From a virus, in the IMG/VR virus record IMGVR_UViG_3300029267_003388, positions 1-25,022 of that record: a stretch of 25,022 nt of DNA, one strand, 5' to 3'. The notes below the pieces were generated by a model. It was not told the origin of the DNA. It made no database searches and saw only the letters and a program-made list of their open reading frames with translations. Position numbers and translations under genes: made by a program. Shown here piece by piece: positions 13,162-20,460 of this stretch. Position 1 is the stretch's first letter. Every line of letters starts with the position of its first letter.

Positions 13162-13866
13162 ATGGCGAATGCCTGTCCAAACCCTGGCCCGACCCGCACG
13201 TTCATCGTCGGCGGGACCGCAATCGGTCAATTTCTGCGCGCCAAGCTCAGTGCCGGTGTGCTTGTCGTCGCCGGCATCACTGATCGCGAGGAAGTCGGCA
13301 TTCTGCAGTTCGACGGGTCGGCATCGTCGCCGGTCAGTGTCGTGTTGCCAAACTCACCGGGCTCGCGAGCGGGCATTTGTTCGGAAGCCATCGCTGTCGG
13401 CGATGTGGTCTACACGGCTGCTGCCGGCAAACTGTCGGGCACCGCCGGCGATGGTGCGATTCGTCGCGGCATCGCAGTTACCGCCACGACAGCCGATGGC
13501 GATGTGTTCGAGTACCTGCCGGACAACCCACGCAAGTTGCTGCCGGAAGATAACCCGATCACCGATCCGGGCGATGCTGGCGCAATTCCGGTCACCGACA
13601 GTGGCTACTGCAACATTGTTTCCGCAGGTGCAGAGACACGCACGATCGCAGCTCCGACGTTTGTCGGGCAAAAGCTGATTCTGAATCTGCACACCGATGG
13701 CGGCAATGTCACGGTCACTGTGGCCACGACAGTCAACCAGACCGGCAACAACACGCTGGTCTTTGGCGACGCTGGCGACTGCGTGATTCTCGAAGCCAAG
13801 CAAAACGGTGCCAACATTCGCTGGACGGTTGCCACTGCCGACGGTGTGACACCGACAACTGTCTGA
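13162..13866 (+). CDS. head decoration-type protein (DUF2190-like N terminus), 234 aa
   Basis: A 234-aa beta-rich protein at the lambda gpD position between scaffold and capsid. The N-terminal half has the DUF2190-like pattern of small capsid stabilisers (AIAVGDVVYTAAAGKLSGT, then AIRRGIAVTATTADGDVFE). The second half (from about 150) is an extra beta domain: AGAETRTIAAPTFVGQKLIL, then LVFGDAGDCVILEAKQNG. Such domains often project from capsids and bind surfaces. GAAAGGA precedes the ATG. The decoration role is inferred from position and family resemblance. Confidence 0.72.
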   Translation: MANACPNPGPTRTFIVGGTAIGQFLRAKLSAGVLVVAGITDREEVGILQFDGSASSPVSVVLPNSPGSRAGICSEAIAVGDVVYTAAAGKLSGTAGDGAIRRGIAVTATTADGDVFEYLPDNPRKLLPEDNPITDPGDAGAIPVTDSGYCNIVSAGAETRTIAAPTFVGQKLILNLHTDGGNVTVTVATTVNQTGNNTLVFGDAGDCVILEAKQNGANIRWTVATADGVTPTTV

Positions 13867-13885
13867 TCAAAACAACCTTAGGACC

Positions 13886-13917
13886 GCTGGCGAGCCGTTC
13901 TCGGGCGGCTCGCCAGC
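13886..13917 (+). promoter_or_regulatory. strong hairpin between decoration and capsid genes
   Basis: The arms GCTGGCGAGCCG and CGGCTCGCCAGC form a perfect 12-bp stem with an 8-base loop. No T run follows, so it is not a standard terminator. It lies 67 bases before the capsid start and could stabilise the 5' end of a processed capsid mRNA or act as an attenuator. Confidence 0.6.
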
Positions 13918-13984
13918 ACGATCATCACCACAGCACTCACACTTACTCGCGGCCTGACGCCGCTTGCCATCAAGGAGGACAAGG

Positions 13985-14947
13985 ATGTCCCTGCAACCCT
14001 CTGCTGCACTCGGCCAGGCTCGTCCCGATCTGGCCGACGGTCTTGAAGAGTTTGATCTCGAAGCAAACCGCGCCGGCTACGTCGGCATGGAAATCTGCCC
14101 GGTGATTGAAGTGCCGCACCAGAACGGCGTATTCCCGAAACGTACGCTGGCTCAGATTCTCAAGTCGTCTGAAGACACGCGTCGCGCGTCCGGGTCCGCT
14201 TATCGTCGCGGCGGCGGTGAATTCACGAAGGACAATTGGAACACGGAAGAACGCGGCTTCGAAGAACCGGTCGACGCCCGCGAAAACGCGATCAACCGTG
14301 ACTGGTTTGATGCCGAGCTGATCGCTGCCGATGAATGTCGACAGCAGGTGCTCGAAGACATCGAAGAACAGGTGATCGCGCTGGTCAACGCGGTGAGCAA
14401 TACAACCGGGGCTGGCACCGCGTGGAGCACTCACGCGACTGCAGATCCGACAGCAAACGTGCTGGCCGGCAAGGTTGCCATGCGAAACCGCTGTGGCATC
14501 GTGCCGAACGCCATGTGCGTTGAGTGGTCGGCTTTTCAGGATCTGCTCGAATGCGATGCGATTCTGGACCGCATCAAGCATTGGGGCGGCGACGACCCAA
14601 AGAAGGCGGCCATGAACAATCTGTCGCTGATGGCGGCCGTGTTTGATGTCGAACGATTCGTCGTTGCGGGTGCGATTAAGAACACCGCCAACGAAATGGC
14701 CGCTGCGTCGATTTCGACCGTCTTTCCGGAAGACAAAGTGCTGCTGTACCGGCACAGCGACAACCGCAACATGAAGCGGCCACGCTGGGCGAACACGCTG
14801 CACTGGGGCGAAGACGGCAGCCGCATCGGCTGTGCTCTGGAGACCTATGACGATCCTGCCGTGCGATCAGAGATCGTGCGAGCCCGGTCTGAGATCCAGA
14901 TTAAGGAAATCTACGCCGATTGTGCTCAGGTCATCACCGGCGTGTGA
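13985..14947 (+). CDS. major capsid protein
   Basis: A 320-aa protein in the lambda gpE slot directly after the decoration gene. It has the features of this capsid group: an N-terminal arm (LADGLEEFDLEANRAGYVG), an insertion loop with GSAYRRGGGEF, a spine-helix region (DWFDAELIAADECRQQVLED), and an A-domain ending in RARSEIQIKEIYADCAQVI. The start is ATG 13985, preceded by AAGGAGG, the strongest ribosome site in the window, as expected for the most abundant protein. Hairpins flank it on both sides. The family call is from order and general pattern, not from a diagnostic motif. Confidence 0.85.
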   Translation: MSLQPSAALGQARPDLADGLEEFDLEANRAGYVGMEICPVIEVPHQNGVFPKRTLAQILKSSEDTRRASGSAYRRGGGEFTKDNWNTEERGFEEPVDARENAINRDWFDAELIAADECRQQVLEDIEEQVIALVNAVSNTTGAGTAWSTHATADPTANVLAGKVAMRNRCGIVPNAMCVEWSAFQDLLECDAILDRIKHWGGDDPKKAAMNNLSLMAAVFDVERFVVAGAIKNTANEMAAASISTVFPEDKVLLYRHSDNRNMKRPRWANTLHWGEDGSRIGCALETYDDPAVRSEIVRARSEIQIKEIYADCAQVITGV

Positions 14948-14958
14948 TATCGCGACAC

Positions 14959-15027
14959 ACCGCCGGGACGTTTTGCTGCTGGAATATGTTTGCCCCTCTC
15001 AGTAGTTCACTTCCGCGTCCCGGCGGT
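14959..15027 (+). promoter_or_regulatory. long-loop inverted repeat after the capsid gene
   Basis: ACCGCCGGGACG (14959-14970) and CGTCCCGGCGGT (15016-15027) are perfectly complementary 12-base arms separated by 45 bases. The 3' arm is followed by TGCTTTC, a poor T run. It occupies most of the 146-base gap after the capsid gene and may be a terminator, an mRNA 3'-end barrier or a processing site; no small ORF is convincing in the loop. Confidence 0.5.
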
Positions 15028-15093
15028 TGCTTTCACGGGCAGCAGATCATCACCACGTGCGATTGTCCTTCTCACCTCAAACCGGATTCGATC

Positions 15094-15513
15094 ATGTCAG
15101 AAGACACAATGAACGGCCAGACGGCCGACGACCAGACGGTGGCAACGCCGGCCGCAGCTGCGAGTAGCGACCAGCAAGCCGAGACCGAACAGCAAGCCGA
15201 GACCGACCAGCAAGCCGAGACCGACCAGCAAGCCGAGACCGAACAGCCAGCAGTCGCACCACAGGATGCGTCGGCCGATTACGGGCACGTGAACGAAGTG
15301 GTCTGTGAGCTTAAAGAAGCTCCCATCGCTTTGTTTTTCGACACCGGCACCGGCATGCGAATCAACCTGGATCAGATTTCGCACATTCACGTCACCGATC
15401 CGCAGCATGTAGACCTGGTCTACATGATCGGCAATCCGAAGGGCGTGCCGATCCACAGCGAACGCACGGCGTTGCTGTTTGAAATCTGCCCGATGCTCGA
15501 AGGGCGTGCCTGA
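15094..15513 (+). CDS. hypothetical head protein with tandem repeats, 139 aa
   Basis: The N-terminal half is a low-complexity acidic arm: TVATPAAAASS, then four copies of QQAETE/D (from 15172). The C-terminal ~75 residues form a compact domain (VNEVVCELKEAPIALFFDTG, IHVTDPQHVDLVYMIGN) that I do not recognise. The ribosome site before ATG 15094 is poor (ggatt); an ATG five codons later is possible. Its place after the capsid and before connector genes suggests a head-tail joining or head accessory protein, with the repeat arm as a flexible linker. Confidence 0.65.
   Translation: MSEDTMNGQTADDQTVATPAAAASSDQQAETEQQAETDQQAETDQQAETEQPAVAPQDASADYGHVNEVVCELKEAPIALFFDTGTGMRINLDQISHIHVTDPQHVDLVYMIGNPKGVPIHSERTALLFEICPMLEGRA
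15172..15243 (+). repeat. 18-bp tandem repeat, four units
   Basis: Four consecutive copies of cagcaagccgagaccga plus a or c, differing only at the last base, encode QQAETE/D. The unit is a multiple of three, so slippage would change linker length without a frameshift. Confidence 0.88.
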
Positions 15514-15516
15514 TCC

Positions 15517-15885
15517 ATGTTCGATTCGGTGATGAGAGAATCGGGAGCACCGGACCTGTTCCGCATTTATGGCGGTTCAGGTTCGGTGCAGCTGGCCGCC
15601 GGCGGCGATCCCATCACCGACTACGTGCTCGATGAACTTGACGAACTGCGTGAGTTCGATGTGAACGGCCAGCGCATCGAAGCCGACGCGATCATCACAT
15701 TGCCCAGCACTGTGACATTCGATCTGAAAACCAAACTCTCACGCCTGACGGTGGAGTCAAAGACATGGGATGTCATCGGGAAGCTGGAGTCAGACGCGTC
15801 GACGACCGTCTGGGCACTGCGTCGATCGACAGCCCGTACCGTCACGGCGATCCCTCCTCCCTCTACTCGAAGGCGTACCCAATGA
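15517..15885 (+). CDS. probable head-tail connector protein, 122 aa
   Basis: A 122-aa protein starting MFDSVMRESGAPDLFRIYGG, with GDPITDYVLDELDELREFDV in the middle and a basic, Pro-rich end. Its place between capsid accessory and tail-completion genes, and the strand-rich VQLAAGGDPI-type layout, fit the small connectors of the lambda FII group, but I see no diagnostic motif. The start lies 3 bases after the previous stop and the end overlaps the next start (ATGA), so it is coupled on both sides. Confidence 0.6.
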   Translation: MFDSVMRESGAPDLFRIYGGSGSVQLAAGGDPITDYVLDELDELREFDVNGQRIEADAIITLPSTVTFDLKTKLSRLTVESKTWDVIGKLESDASTTVWALRRSTARTVTAIPPPSTRRRTQ

Positions 15886-16664
15886 GATCACGACCATTTC
15901 TGCTGCTGATTCTGTTCGCTGTCGCGAGCTTCTTCTGCACTGGCTGCATTGTCACCGCGAAGCCCGGCCCCGGCTGTTACGTGCCGTCTGGATGTGCCGT
16001 CCAGCCGCCCGTTCGAGTGCCCTGCTTTCCGCCGGCCAACTGCCCGCCGATTCAGATCGTCACACCGCCGGGGACGACGACGACGACGACACCGCCGGCG
16101 ACCCTCAAGACGACCGCACTGGAGACCGTTATGCCACTGATCGTCGAACCGACCGAGCGCACCGCCCTGATCTATCGCCGAATCGCCGAGCTGGTTTGTG
16201 CCACGGATCAGTTCCAGGACGAGACCGGACAGAACGCAGCCAACTCGCTCGATCAGTTCGCACACTGGCCGCGAATCGACGAGCAAAACGAAGACGGCAA
16301 CGGCGATCAGTTCCTGACGGCACCGCTCGCCCTCGTGACGCAGGAACCCGAGCTGCTGATCGTCAAGGACGATTACGAAACAGGACACGGCGAGACATTC
16401 CTGCAGCTCGCCCTCGTCCGCGCCTCAGCGATCACCGATGTGCGTGATCGATGGACTGACGTAGCGAATCGTGCCGGTGCGATCGTCCGGGAGATGCTCG
16501 ACCTGGCACGCGAGGACAGTGCCGCGAACTACTGGCAGGTCAAAGGCTACACGGTGCATCAAGGCTCAATGATGAATGACCTGGTGGAATACGACTTCCG
16601 CGACAGCGGCGGCACGGAAGTCGAAGTCGAAGTCTTCCCGTTCGTCCTGCAGTGGGTGGGCTGA
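15882..16664 (+). CDS. lipoprotein N terminus fused in frame to a tail-completion-type domain, 260 aa
   Basis: Residues 1-22 are a lipoprotein signal (RSRPFLLLILFAVASFF, then CTGC, with C22 as the lipidated Cys). Residues 23-83 are Pro/Thr/Cys-rich, with six tandem Thr (TTTTTT) from an ACG run. The rest, from M84 (PLIVEPTERTALIYRRIAEL) to FPFVLQWVG, is a soluble alpha/beta domain of 177 residues at the neck position, followed directly by another tail-completion gene. A lipoprotein signal on a structural protein is unexpected. The start overlaps the previous stop (ATGA), with GAAGG upstream. An internal start at 16131 is listed separately. Confidence 0.65.
   Translation: MRSRPFLLLILFAVASFFCTGCIVTAKPGPGCYVPSGCAVQPPVRVPCFPPANCPPIQIVTPPGTTTTTTPPATLKTTALETVMPLIVEPTERTALIYRRIAELVCATDQFQDETGQNAANSLDQFAHWPRIDEQNEDGNGDQFLTAPLALVTQEPELLIVKDDYETGHGETFLQLALVRASAITDVRDRWTDVANRAGAIVREMLDLAREDSAANYWQVKGYTVHQGSMMNDLVEYDFRDSGGTEVEVEVFPFVLQWVG
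16131..16664 (+). CDS. nested soluble neck/tail protein from internal start, 177 aa
   Basis: ATG 16131 is in frame within the preceding gene and has GGAG 6 bases upstream. It would make the soluble domain alone (177 aa), similar in size to lambda neck and tail-completion proteins. This would resolve the odd lipoprotein fusion: two products from one frame. Use of the start is inferred from the ribosome site. Confidence 0.45.
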   Translation: MPLIVEPTERTALIYRRIAELVCATDQFQDETGQNAANSLDQFAHWPRIDEQNEDGNGDQFLTAPLALVTQEPELLIVKDDYETGHGETFLQLALVRASAITDVRDRWTDVANRAGAIVREMLDLAREDSAANYWQVKGYTVHQGSMMNDLVEYDFRDSGGTEVEVEVFPFVLQWVG

Positions 16665-17164
16665 TGGAAACGACGGTCGGTGTCAGCGGCCAGCTCCCCG
16701 CGAATCCATCCCGCAAGCAGCGCGTGTGGATTCGCGAGGCTGTCACTGCGGCCGCTGACTACCACCACCGTCACCACATCCCGAAGCACTTCAAGACACA
16801 GGCGGCAACACAGTACGGCTACAAGCGGCGATCGCGGCGGTGGCAGGACACGAAAAAGAAACTCGGCCGGCCGGCAATGCCGCTTGTGTTTACCGGTAAG
16901 ACCAAACAGGAAATCACCAGCAGCCGCGAGATCAGAGCAACATCAACCCGTGGGGCACGGCTCGTTATGCGAGCCAGTCTGCGTGGCCTGACTTCTGGCC
17001 GATTTCGCATCAAAGTCGGCCAGTTCCGACTCAGTGAACGCCAGGAACAGATCGAGATGCGACGGCAGGAAATCGTCGCCATGACGCCGGACGAGATCAC
17101 AACGCTTGCCCGGATCGAAGAACAAGCCTACCAGCAGCAGGTGGATAAGCACCTGACTCAATAA
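16664..17164 (+). CDS. probable tail-completion protein, 166 aa
   Basis: A basic 166-aa protein. The central PAMPLVFTGKTKQEITSSRE segment resembles the 'PL-x-x-TG-x-L' stretch of phage gp10-type and Z-type neck and tail terminator proteins, and the helix RKQRVWIREAVTAAADYHHRH fits too. The ATG overlaps the previous stop (TGATG). It lies directly before the tail-tube gene, the usual position for a tail terminator. The family is a tentative call; expression with the neck genes is well supported by the overlap. Confidence 0.6.
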   Translation: METTVGVSGQLPANPSRKQRVWIREAVTAAADYHHRHHIPKHFKTQAATQYGYKRRSRRWQDTKKKLGRPAMPLVFTGKTKQEITSSREIRATSTRGARLVMRASLRGLTSGRFRIKVGQFRLSERQEQIEMRRQEIVAMTPDEITTLARIEEQAYQQQVDKHLTQ

Positions 17165-17187
17165 CGCCACTTGGAAAGGATTCCGTC

Positions 17188-18123
17188 ATGGCTCTCACCG
17201 ACCGCAAACTGCTTCGCACGTATCCGATCGTTCTGGCGGGTACATCGTTTGCTGTTATGGAAAACATTCAGCCAAACGAAGGACTGCGGCAGATCGAGCA
17301 TCGTGCCGCCGGCGAACTCGGCCCGGTTGACTTCGCGATCGCTCACCATGAGCCGTCGGTACAGTTTCAGACTCCGGATCTGGGCAAGCTGCTGACGCTC
17401 GACAGCGCAATTCTGACCGAAGGTGTTGCACTGACGGGCAATACCGACATTCAGTGGCGTGCTGAGAAAAACGCCGGCGGGCTGGAAGCCGTCACAGCGT
17501 CAAGCAACGTGCGAGCGAGATCACCGGAAGCGTTTCTGCAGGTTGATAGCTTTCGAGTGAGTACCAACGACCCGCAGCCGGTCATGGCGACCTGCACGCT
17601 GTTTCTACTTAAAAATTCAGGCGGAACGCCGCCGAGCGTCGTCACCGCATCGACAGCTCTGACGGCACGTGCCGCATTTAGCGACTCCTGGCAGCTCGGT
17701 GAACTGGTCGTCGACAGCACGAAGTGGGGTGGCCTGATGTCGATCGAGTACACGTCAGGAATCAACTCCGAACCACGCTACGAAAAGGGGTTGCAACAAC
17801 CGTTCGGTCGCCGCATCACCGATCGCAAACCGATGTTTCGAGCGATGCTGAAGAATGAGGACATTCTGACAACGCACGGCTTCGGCGAAGTGAAGTTCAA
17901 CAGTAGCGAAACGGTCGACATTTACTGCCGACACATTGACGAAGACAACGGCGGCCGCACGCCCGAAACGGGAGTCGGCAACGAAAAGCACTTCAAGGTA
18001 AGTCTGACCGAACCCGTGCTGTTCGTAAATCAGCCAGGCGACGACGGGATGGTGCCGGTCGATATTTACCACCGCGAAGGCAAGACCGTCACCGCCGTTT
18101 CGAATGCCGAATTTCCAGCCTGA
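17188..18123 (+). CDS. major tail tube protein candidate, 311 aa
   Basis: A 311-aa beta-rich protein with a good ribosome site (GGAAAGGATT before ATG 17188). It opens ALTDRKLLRTYPIVLAGTSF and repeatedly alternates short strands with Gly/Thr turns, as tail-tube proteins do. Its place after the tail-completion gene and ahead of chaperone-type and tape-measure genes fits gpV. No sheath gene follows, which favours a siphovirus tail. I see no diagnostic motif, so the call is from order, size and composition. Confidence 0.62.
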   Translation: MALTDRKLLRTYPIVLAGTSFAVMENIQPNEGLRQIEHRAAGELGPVDFAIAHHEPSVQFQTPDLGKLLTLDSAILTEGVALTGNTDIQWRAEKNAGGLEAVTASSNVRARSPEAFLQVDSFRVSTNDPQPVMATCTLFLLKNSGGTPPSVVTASTALTARAAFSDSWQLGELVVDSTKWGGLMSIEYTSGINSEPRYEKGLQQPFGRRITDRKPMFRAMLKNEDILTTHGFGEVKFNSSETVDIYCRHIDEDNGGRTPETGVGNEKHFKVSLTEPVLFVNQPGDDGMVPVDIYHREGKTVTAVSNAEFPA

Positions 18124-18179
18124 TCCGTGAGTTGATCATCAGGCCGCTTCATTTCCTGCTGTAACGGAAACACTGCACC

Positions 18180-18608
18180 ATGCACCATCACGATCACCAG
18201 GTCGGTGTCACGTCAACGGACGACCGCAACCCTCGCGGAATCGGATCCACGCAGATGCGGGTCAGCAGTCCGCATGACGAGATTCGCATCTGTAAGGAGC
18301 TGGCGCCGGGCGAATCGTTCGATGTCTCGTGCGAGCAGCTCGATGCGATTCAGTCGATCGCCCTGGAAGCTCGCGAGATCGGCGACCCGTCCAACGTGAC
18401 GCCGCACGTCGAATTCGAACTCGGCGGTGCCGCGTTTGACTTTCGATCCGGCCCGTTTCAGTGGTTCGCAGGCGGGCACTTTCAGTCGCCGTTCGGTGCC
18501 GATGTGACCGACCTGATGTTAGTCAACCACGCCAGCGTCTCCGTGATTGTACGCGGGTCGATTTTGCCTGAGTCCCTGAAGGACGCCGACGCCGGCGACG
18601 ACGAATAA
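18180..18608 (+). CDS. hypothetical tail-assembly protein, 142 aa
   Basis: A 142-aa acidic protein with a His-rich N terminus (MHHHDHQVG) and a beta-rich core (HVEFELGGAAFDFRSGPFQW, then VTDLMLVNHASVSVIVRGS). The His cluster could bind metal. It occupies the lambda gpG-like position between tube and tape measure, but I see no slippery heptamer near its end. Four bases separate it from the next gene, so the two are co-translated. The ribosome site is weak (ACGGAAAC). Function unknown. Confidence 0.6.
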   Translation: MHHHDHQVGVTSTDDRNPRGIGSTQMRVSSPHDEIRICKELAPGESFDVSCEQLDAIQSIALEAREIGDPSNVTPHVEFELGGAAFDFRSGPFQWFAGGHFQSPFGADVTDLMLVNHASVSVIVRGSILPESLKDADAGDDE

Positions 18609-18612
18609 CCGC

Positions 18613-19359
18613 ATGCTGCTGTTTCATACCATCAACGACACTCCCACCGAGCTGCGGCAGATAGTCCGTAGTGAAGGCCTGCCACTCGGCGAGTTTACCA
18701 CCACGGTTGCCGGTCCGTCTGGAGAGCGTGGTCACTACTGGTATGTGGACCTGCCCGACGATCCAGTCAGTCTGCCACGCACGGTTTATGACCCAAGCAC
18801 GCAGACGTGGCGCCGCGTCGGCCAGATGCAGCTGTGGATCGGCTGGAACAACGATCAGCCACCGACTCCGGAAACGCTCGCGCGATCCGAACAGTTCGAA
18901 GGCCCGAAAGCAATGCTGGCCGACGGGCACTGGTGGCAGATTCCGAACGGAATGCGGCTGCCATACACGTTCGACCGCGACGAAAACGGCGAGGTGATAA
19001 AGCGTCGGCAGGCAAAAATTCAGGACATCTATGAACGCACGGTCTGGGCCTTTGGCGAGTGTCGCGAGTTAGCGTCGGTCGACGTGCCAATCACCGAGAA
19101 GAACGCCGGACCACTCGGCGATTACTGCGGCTGGCTGTTGAGTCTGAATTATCGAATCACGCCGGCGATGGTCTGGGCTTTGGATCTACTCGACCAGGAA
19201 ACCATATGGAACACGATGGTGGCCAGCACGGACATTCAAGCAATCAACCGGCTGATCGATTCGCTTTCCGGGCAGTCGGGTAATCAAGGAGCGACGGAGG
19301 ACGGTCAGCCGGTCCCTTTCGATGGTGGGCTGACTTCTGCCGCTGGCGGCGGGGCTTAG
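18613..19359 (+). CDS. hypothetical tail-assembly protein, 248 aa
   Basis: A 248-aa protein rich in Trp (WIGWNN, HWWQIPNGM, YCGWLL), with a helical C terminus (MVWALDLLDQETIWNTMVAS) and a Gly/Ala-rich tail. The region of about residues 140-215 (VWAFGECRELASVDVPITEK onwards) reads like a small helical domain of the kind seen in tape-measure chaperones. It may be the gpGT or gpT equivalent, but no signature confirms this. It follows the 142-aa gene by four bases and precedes the membrane protein by 60. Confidence 0.58.
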   Translation: MLLFHTINDTPTELRQIVRSEGLPLGEFTTTVAGPSGERGHYWYVDLPDDPVSLPRTVYDPSTQTWRRVGQMQLWIGWNNDQPPTPETLARSEQFEGPKAMLADGHWWQIPNGMRLPYTFDRDENGEVIKRRQAKIQDIYERTVWAFGECRELASVDVPITEKNAGPLGDYCGWLLSLNYRITPAMVWALDLLDQETIWNTMVASTDIQAINRLIDSLSGQSGNQGATEDGQPVPFDGGLTSAAGGGA

Positions 19360-19419
19360 CGCCGCCGGAATATCGGCCCACTGTGTTTGATCTCTGGTGG
19401 CTTTCACGATTGGAACAGC

Positions 19420-19809
19420 ATGAACACCGCGACCGGTTCAAAACCCTTCCGTCTCGATGCGACTGATCTGCAGAAGATCGGGAACAGTGCGATGCTCGCG
19501 ATCGCCGGTGTCGCCGTTGGCGCACTCGTGCTGCTCAACGAACGCATGGCAGACCATTCACCGGACAGCCTGATGGCCGTGCTGGTCGCCACGATCACGC
19601 CGACAGCCATCAACATTCTGCGGAAATGGGCCAGCGACAATCGCAAACAGGTTTTGCCGCCGGTTGATCTCGACGCCCCCGCAGAAGACCCGGCCTTCGA
19701 CCCCGCGCTGGTCGAGTTCGTAGTCAAGACGCTGCAGCAGGGCAGGCAACAGGAACTGACGGACCGAGCGGCATCGACCGCTCGCAGCGACCTGCCAGCG
19801 ACACCATAA
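19420..19809 (+). CDS. two-helix membrane protein, holin-like, 129 aa
   Basis: A 129-aa protein with two predicted membrane helices: about 20-39 (IGNSAMLAIAGVAVGALVLL) and 50-67 (SLMAVLVATITPTAINIL), then a charged tail (FVVKTLQQGRQQEL). Two helices and a short hydrophilic hairpin suit a class II holin, which would permeabilise the inner membrane for lysis. Many phage membrane proteins look like this, so the call is tentative. The start is ATG 19420 with GGAAC upstream. It leads a small cassette with the two next genes. Confidence 0.6.
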   Translation: MNTATGSKPFRLDATDLQKIGNSAMLAIAGVAVGALVLLNERMADHSPDSLMAVLVATITPTAINILRKWASDNRKQVLPPVDLDAPAEDPAFDPALVEFVVKTLQQGRQQELTDRAASTARSDLPATP

Positions 19810-19820
19810 GGAGCAACGGC

Positions 19821-20006
19821 ATGGGCGACGCCGGCGAAGTCGCAAAGGCAGTCATCAAACTGATCGAAACAGGCGAGAAGATCGCGGAGGAAATCGATGA
19901 TCACAGCGAAAAGGAGCGTCAGCAGCGGTTCCGGCAGGAGTGGGAGCGGGCGTGTGCCGAAGGCGACACGGATGCTCTTAATCGCCTGCTGCATCAGCTG
20001 CGTTAG
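19821..20006 (+). CDS. small charged helical protein, 61 aa
   Basis: A 61-aa protein, all helix and highly charged (VAKAVIKLIETGEKIAEEID, then HSEKERQQRFRQEWERA). It has no membrane segment. AAGGAGC precedes ATG 19821, an excellent ribosome site. Its last 12 codons overlap, in another frame, the start of the lipoprotein gene. The arrangement resembles Rz/Rz1 spanin pairs, but the missing membrane anchor argues against a classical i-spanin. Confidence 0.6.
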   Translation: MGDAGEVAKAVIKLIETGEKIAEEIDDHSEKERQQRFRQEWERACAEGDTDALNRLLHQLR

Positions 20007-20415
20007 TGGCTGCAAGCTGTTTGAAAAAGCCGTGGCCTACATACCTGGCACACGTCGCATCGTCAGTCTCGATGAAGGCGACCCGGCACCATTTGACGGG
20101 CAGTTGCTCAGTCCCGCACTGATGGCGGAACTCGGGCCGTGCCTGGCTCAAACCCTTAAGGATGGAGGTTTCAGGGATGCGGCCGCAACGAATGCAACCA
20201 CACCGATTACGCCGTCCGTGGAACTCGACACACCACGACTCGAATTCGAACCGCCCATTGTCGACACCGAAGCGTTCCGCCTCATGCCAATCCCGGATCC
20301 CATGTTCGGAGCCGATCGACCCCGTGACCCGCCCGCCGCTGCCTCCATTCTGGAAGATCTGCCTGATGATGATCTGGCTGATCTGCTTCGCAATCTGCGT
20401 CACCCAAATGATTGA
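19972..20415 (+). CDS. lipoprotein, 147 aa
   Basis: A compact lipoprotein signal: MLLIACCISC followed by VSGC, a standard lipobox with Cys14 as the lipidated residue. The mature part is acidic and Pro-rich, with TTPITPSVELDTPRLEFEPP and a C-terminal DDDLADLLRNLRHP. It starts inside the 61-aa gene in another reading frame. A Pro-rich outer-membrane lipoprotein overlapping its upstream gene is typical of o-spanins (Rz1), although 147 aa is long for one. It could instead be a surface-exclusion lipoprotein. The ATG at 19972 is preceded by GAAGG. Confidence 0.65.
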   Translation: MLLIACCISCVSGCKLFEKAVAYIPGTRRIVSLDEGDPAPFDGQLLSPALMAELGPCLAQTLKDGGFRDAAATNATTPITPSVELDTPRLEFEPPIVDTEAFRLMPIPDPMFGADRPRDPPAAASILEDLPDDDLADLLRNLRHPND

Positions 20416-20460
20416 GCAGATATTCTGACTCGCAGCACGTGAAGCCAGGGACGGCAAACG

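Noticed and set aside
14970-15016. Small gene or RNA in the loop of the inverted repeat after the capsid gene
   Set aside because: The loop is only 45 bases, with no ribosome site or start followed by a useful frame.
18580-18620. Programmed -1 frameshift between the 142-aa and 248-aa tail genes, as in lambda G/GT
   Set aside because: No X-XXY-YYZ slippery heptamer occurs near the end of the first gene, and the second gene has its own start four bases on.
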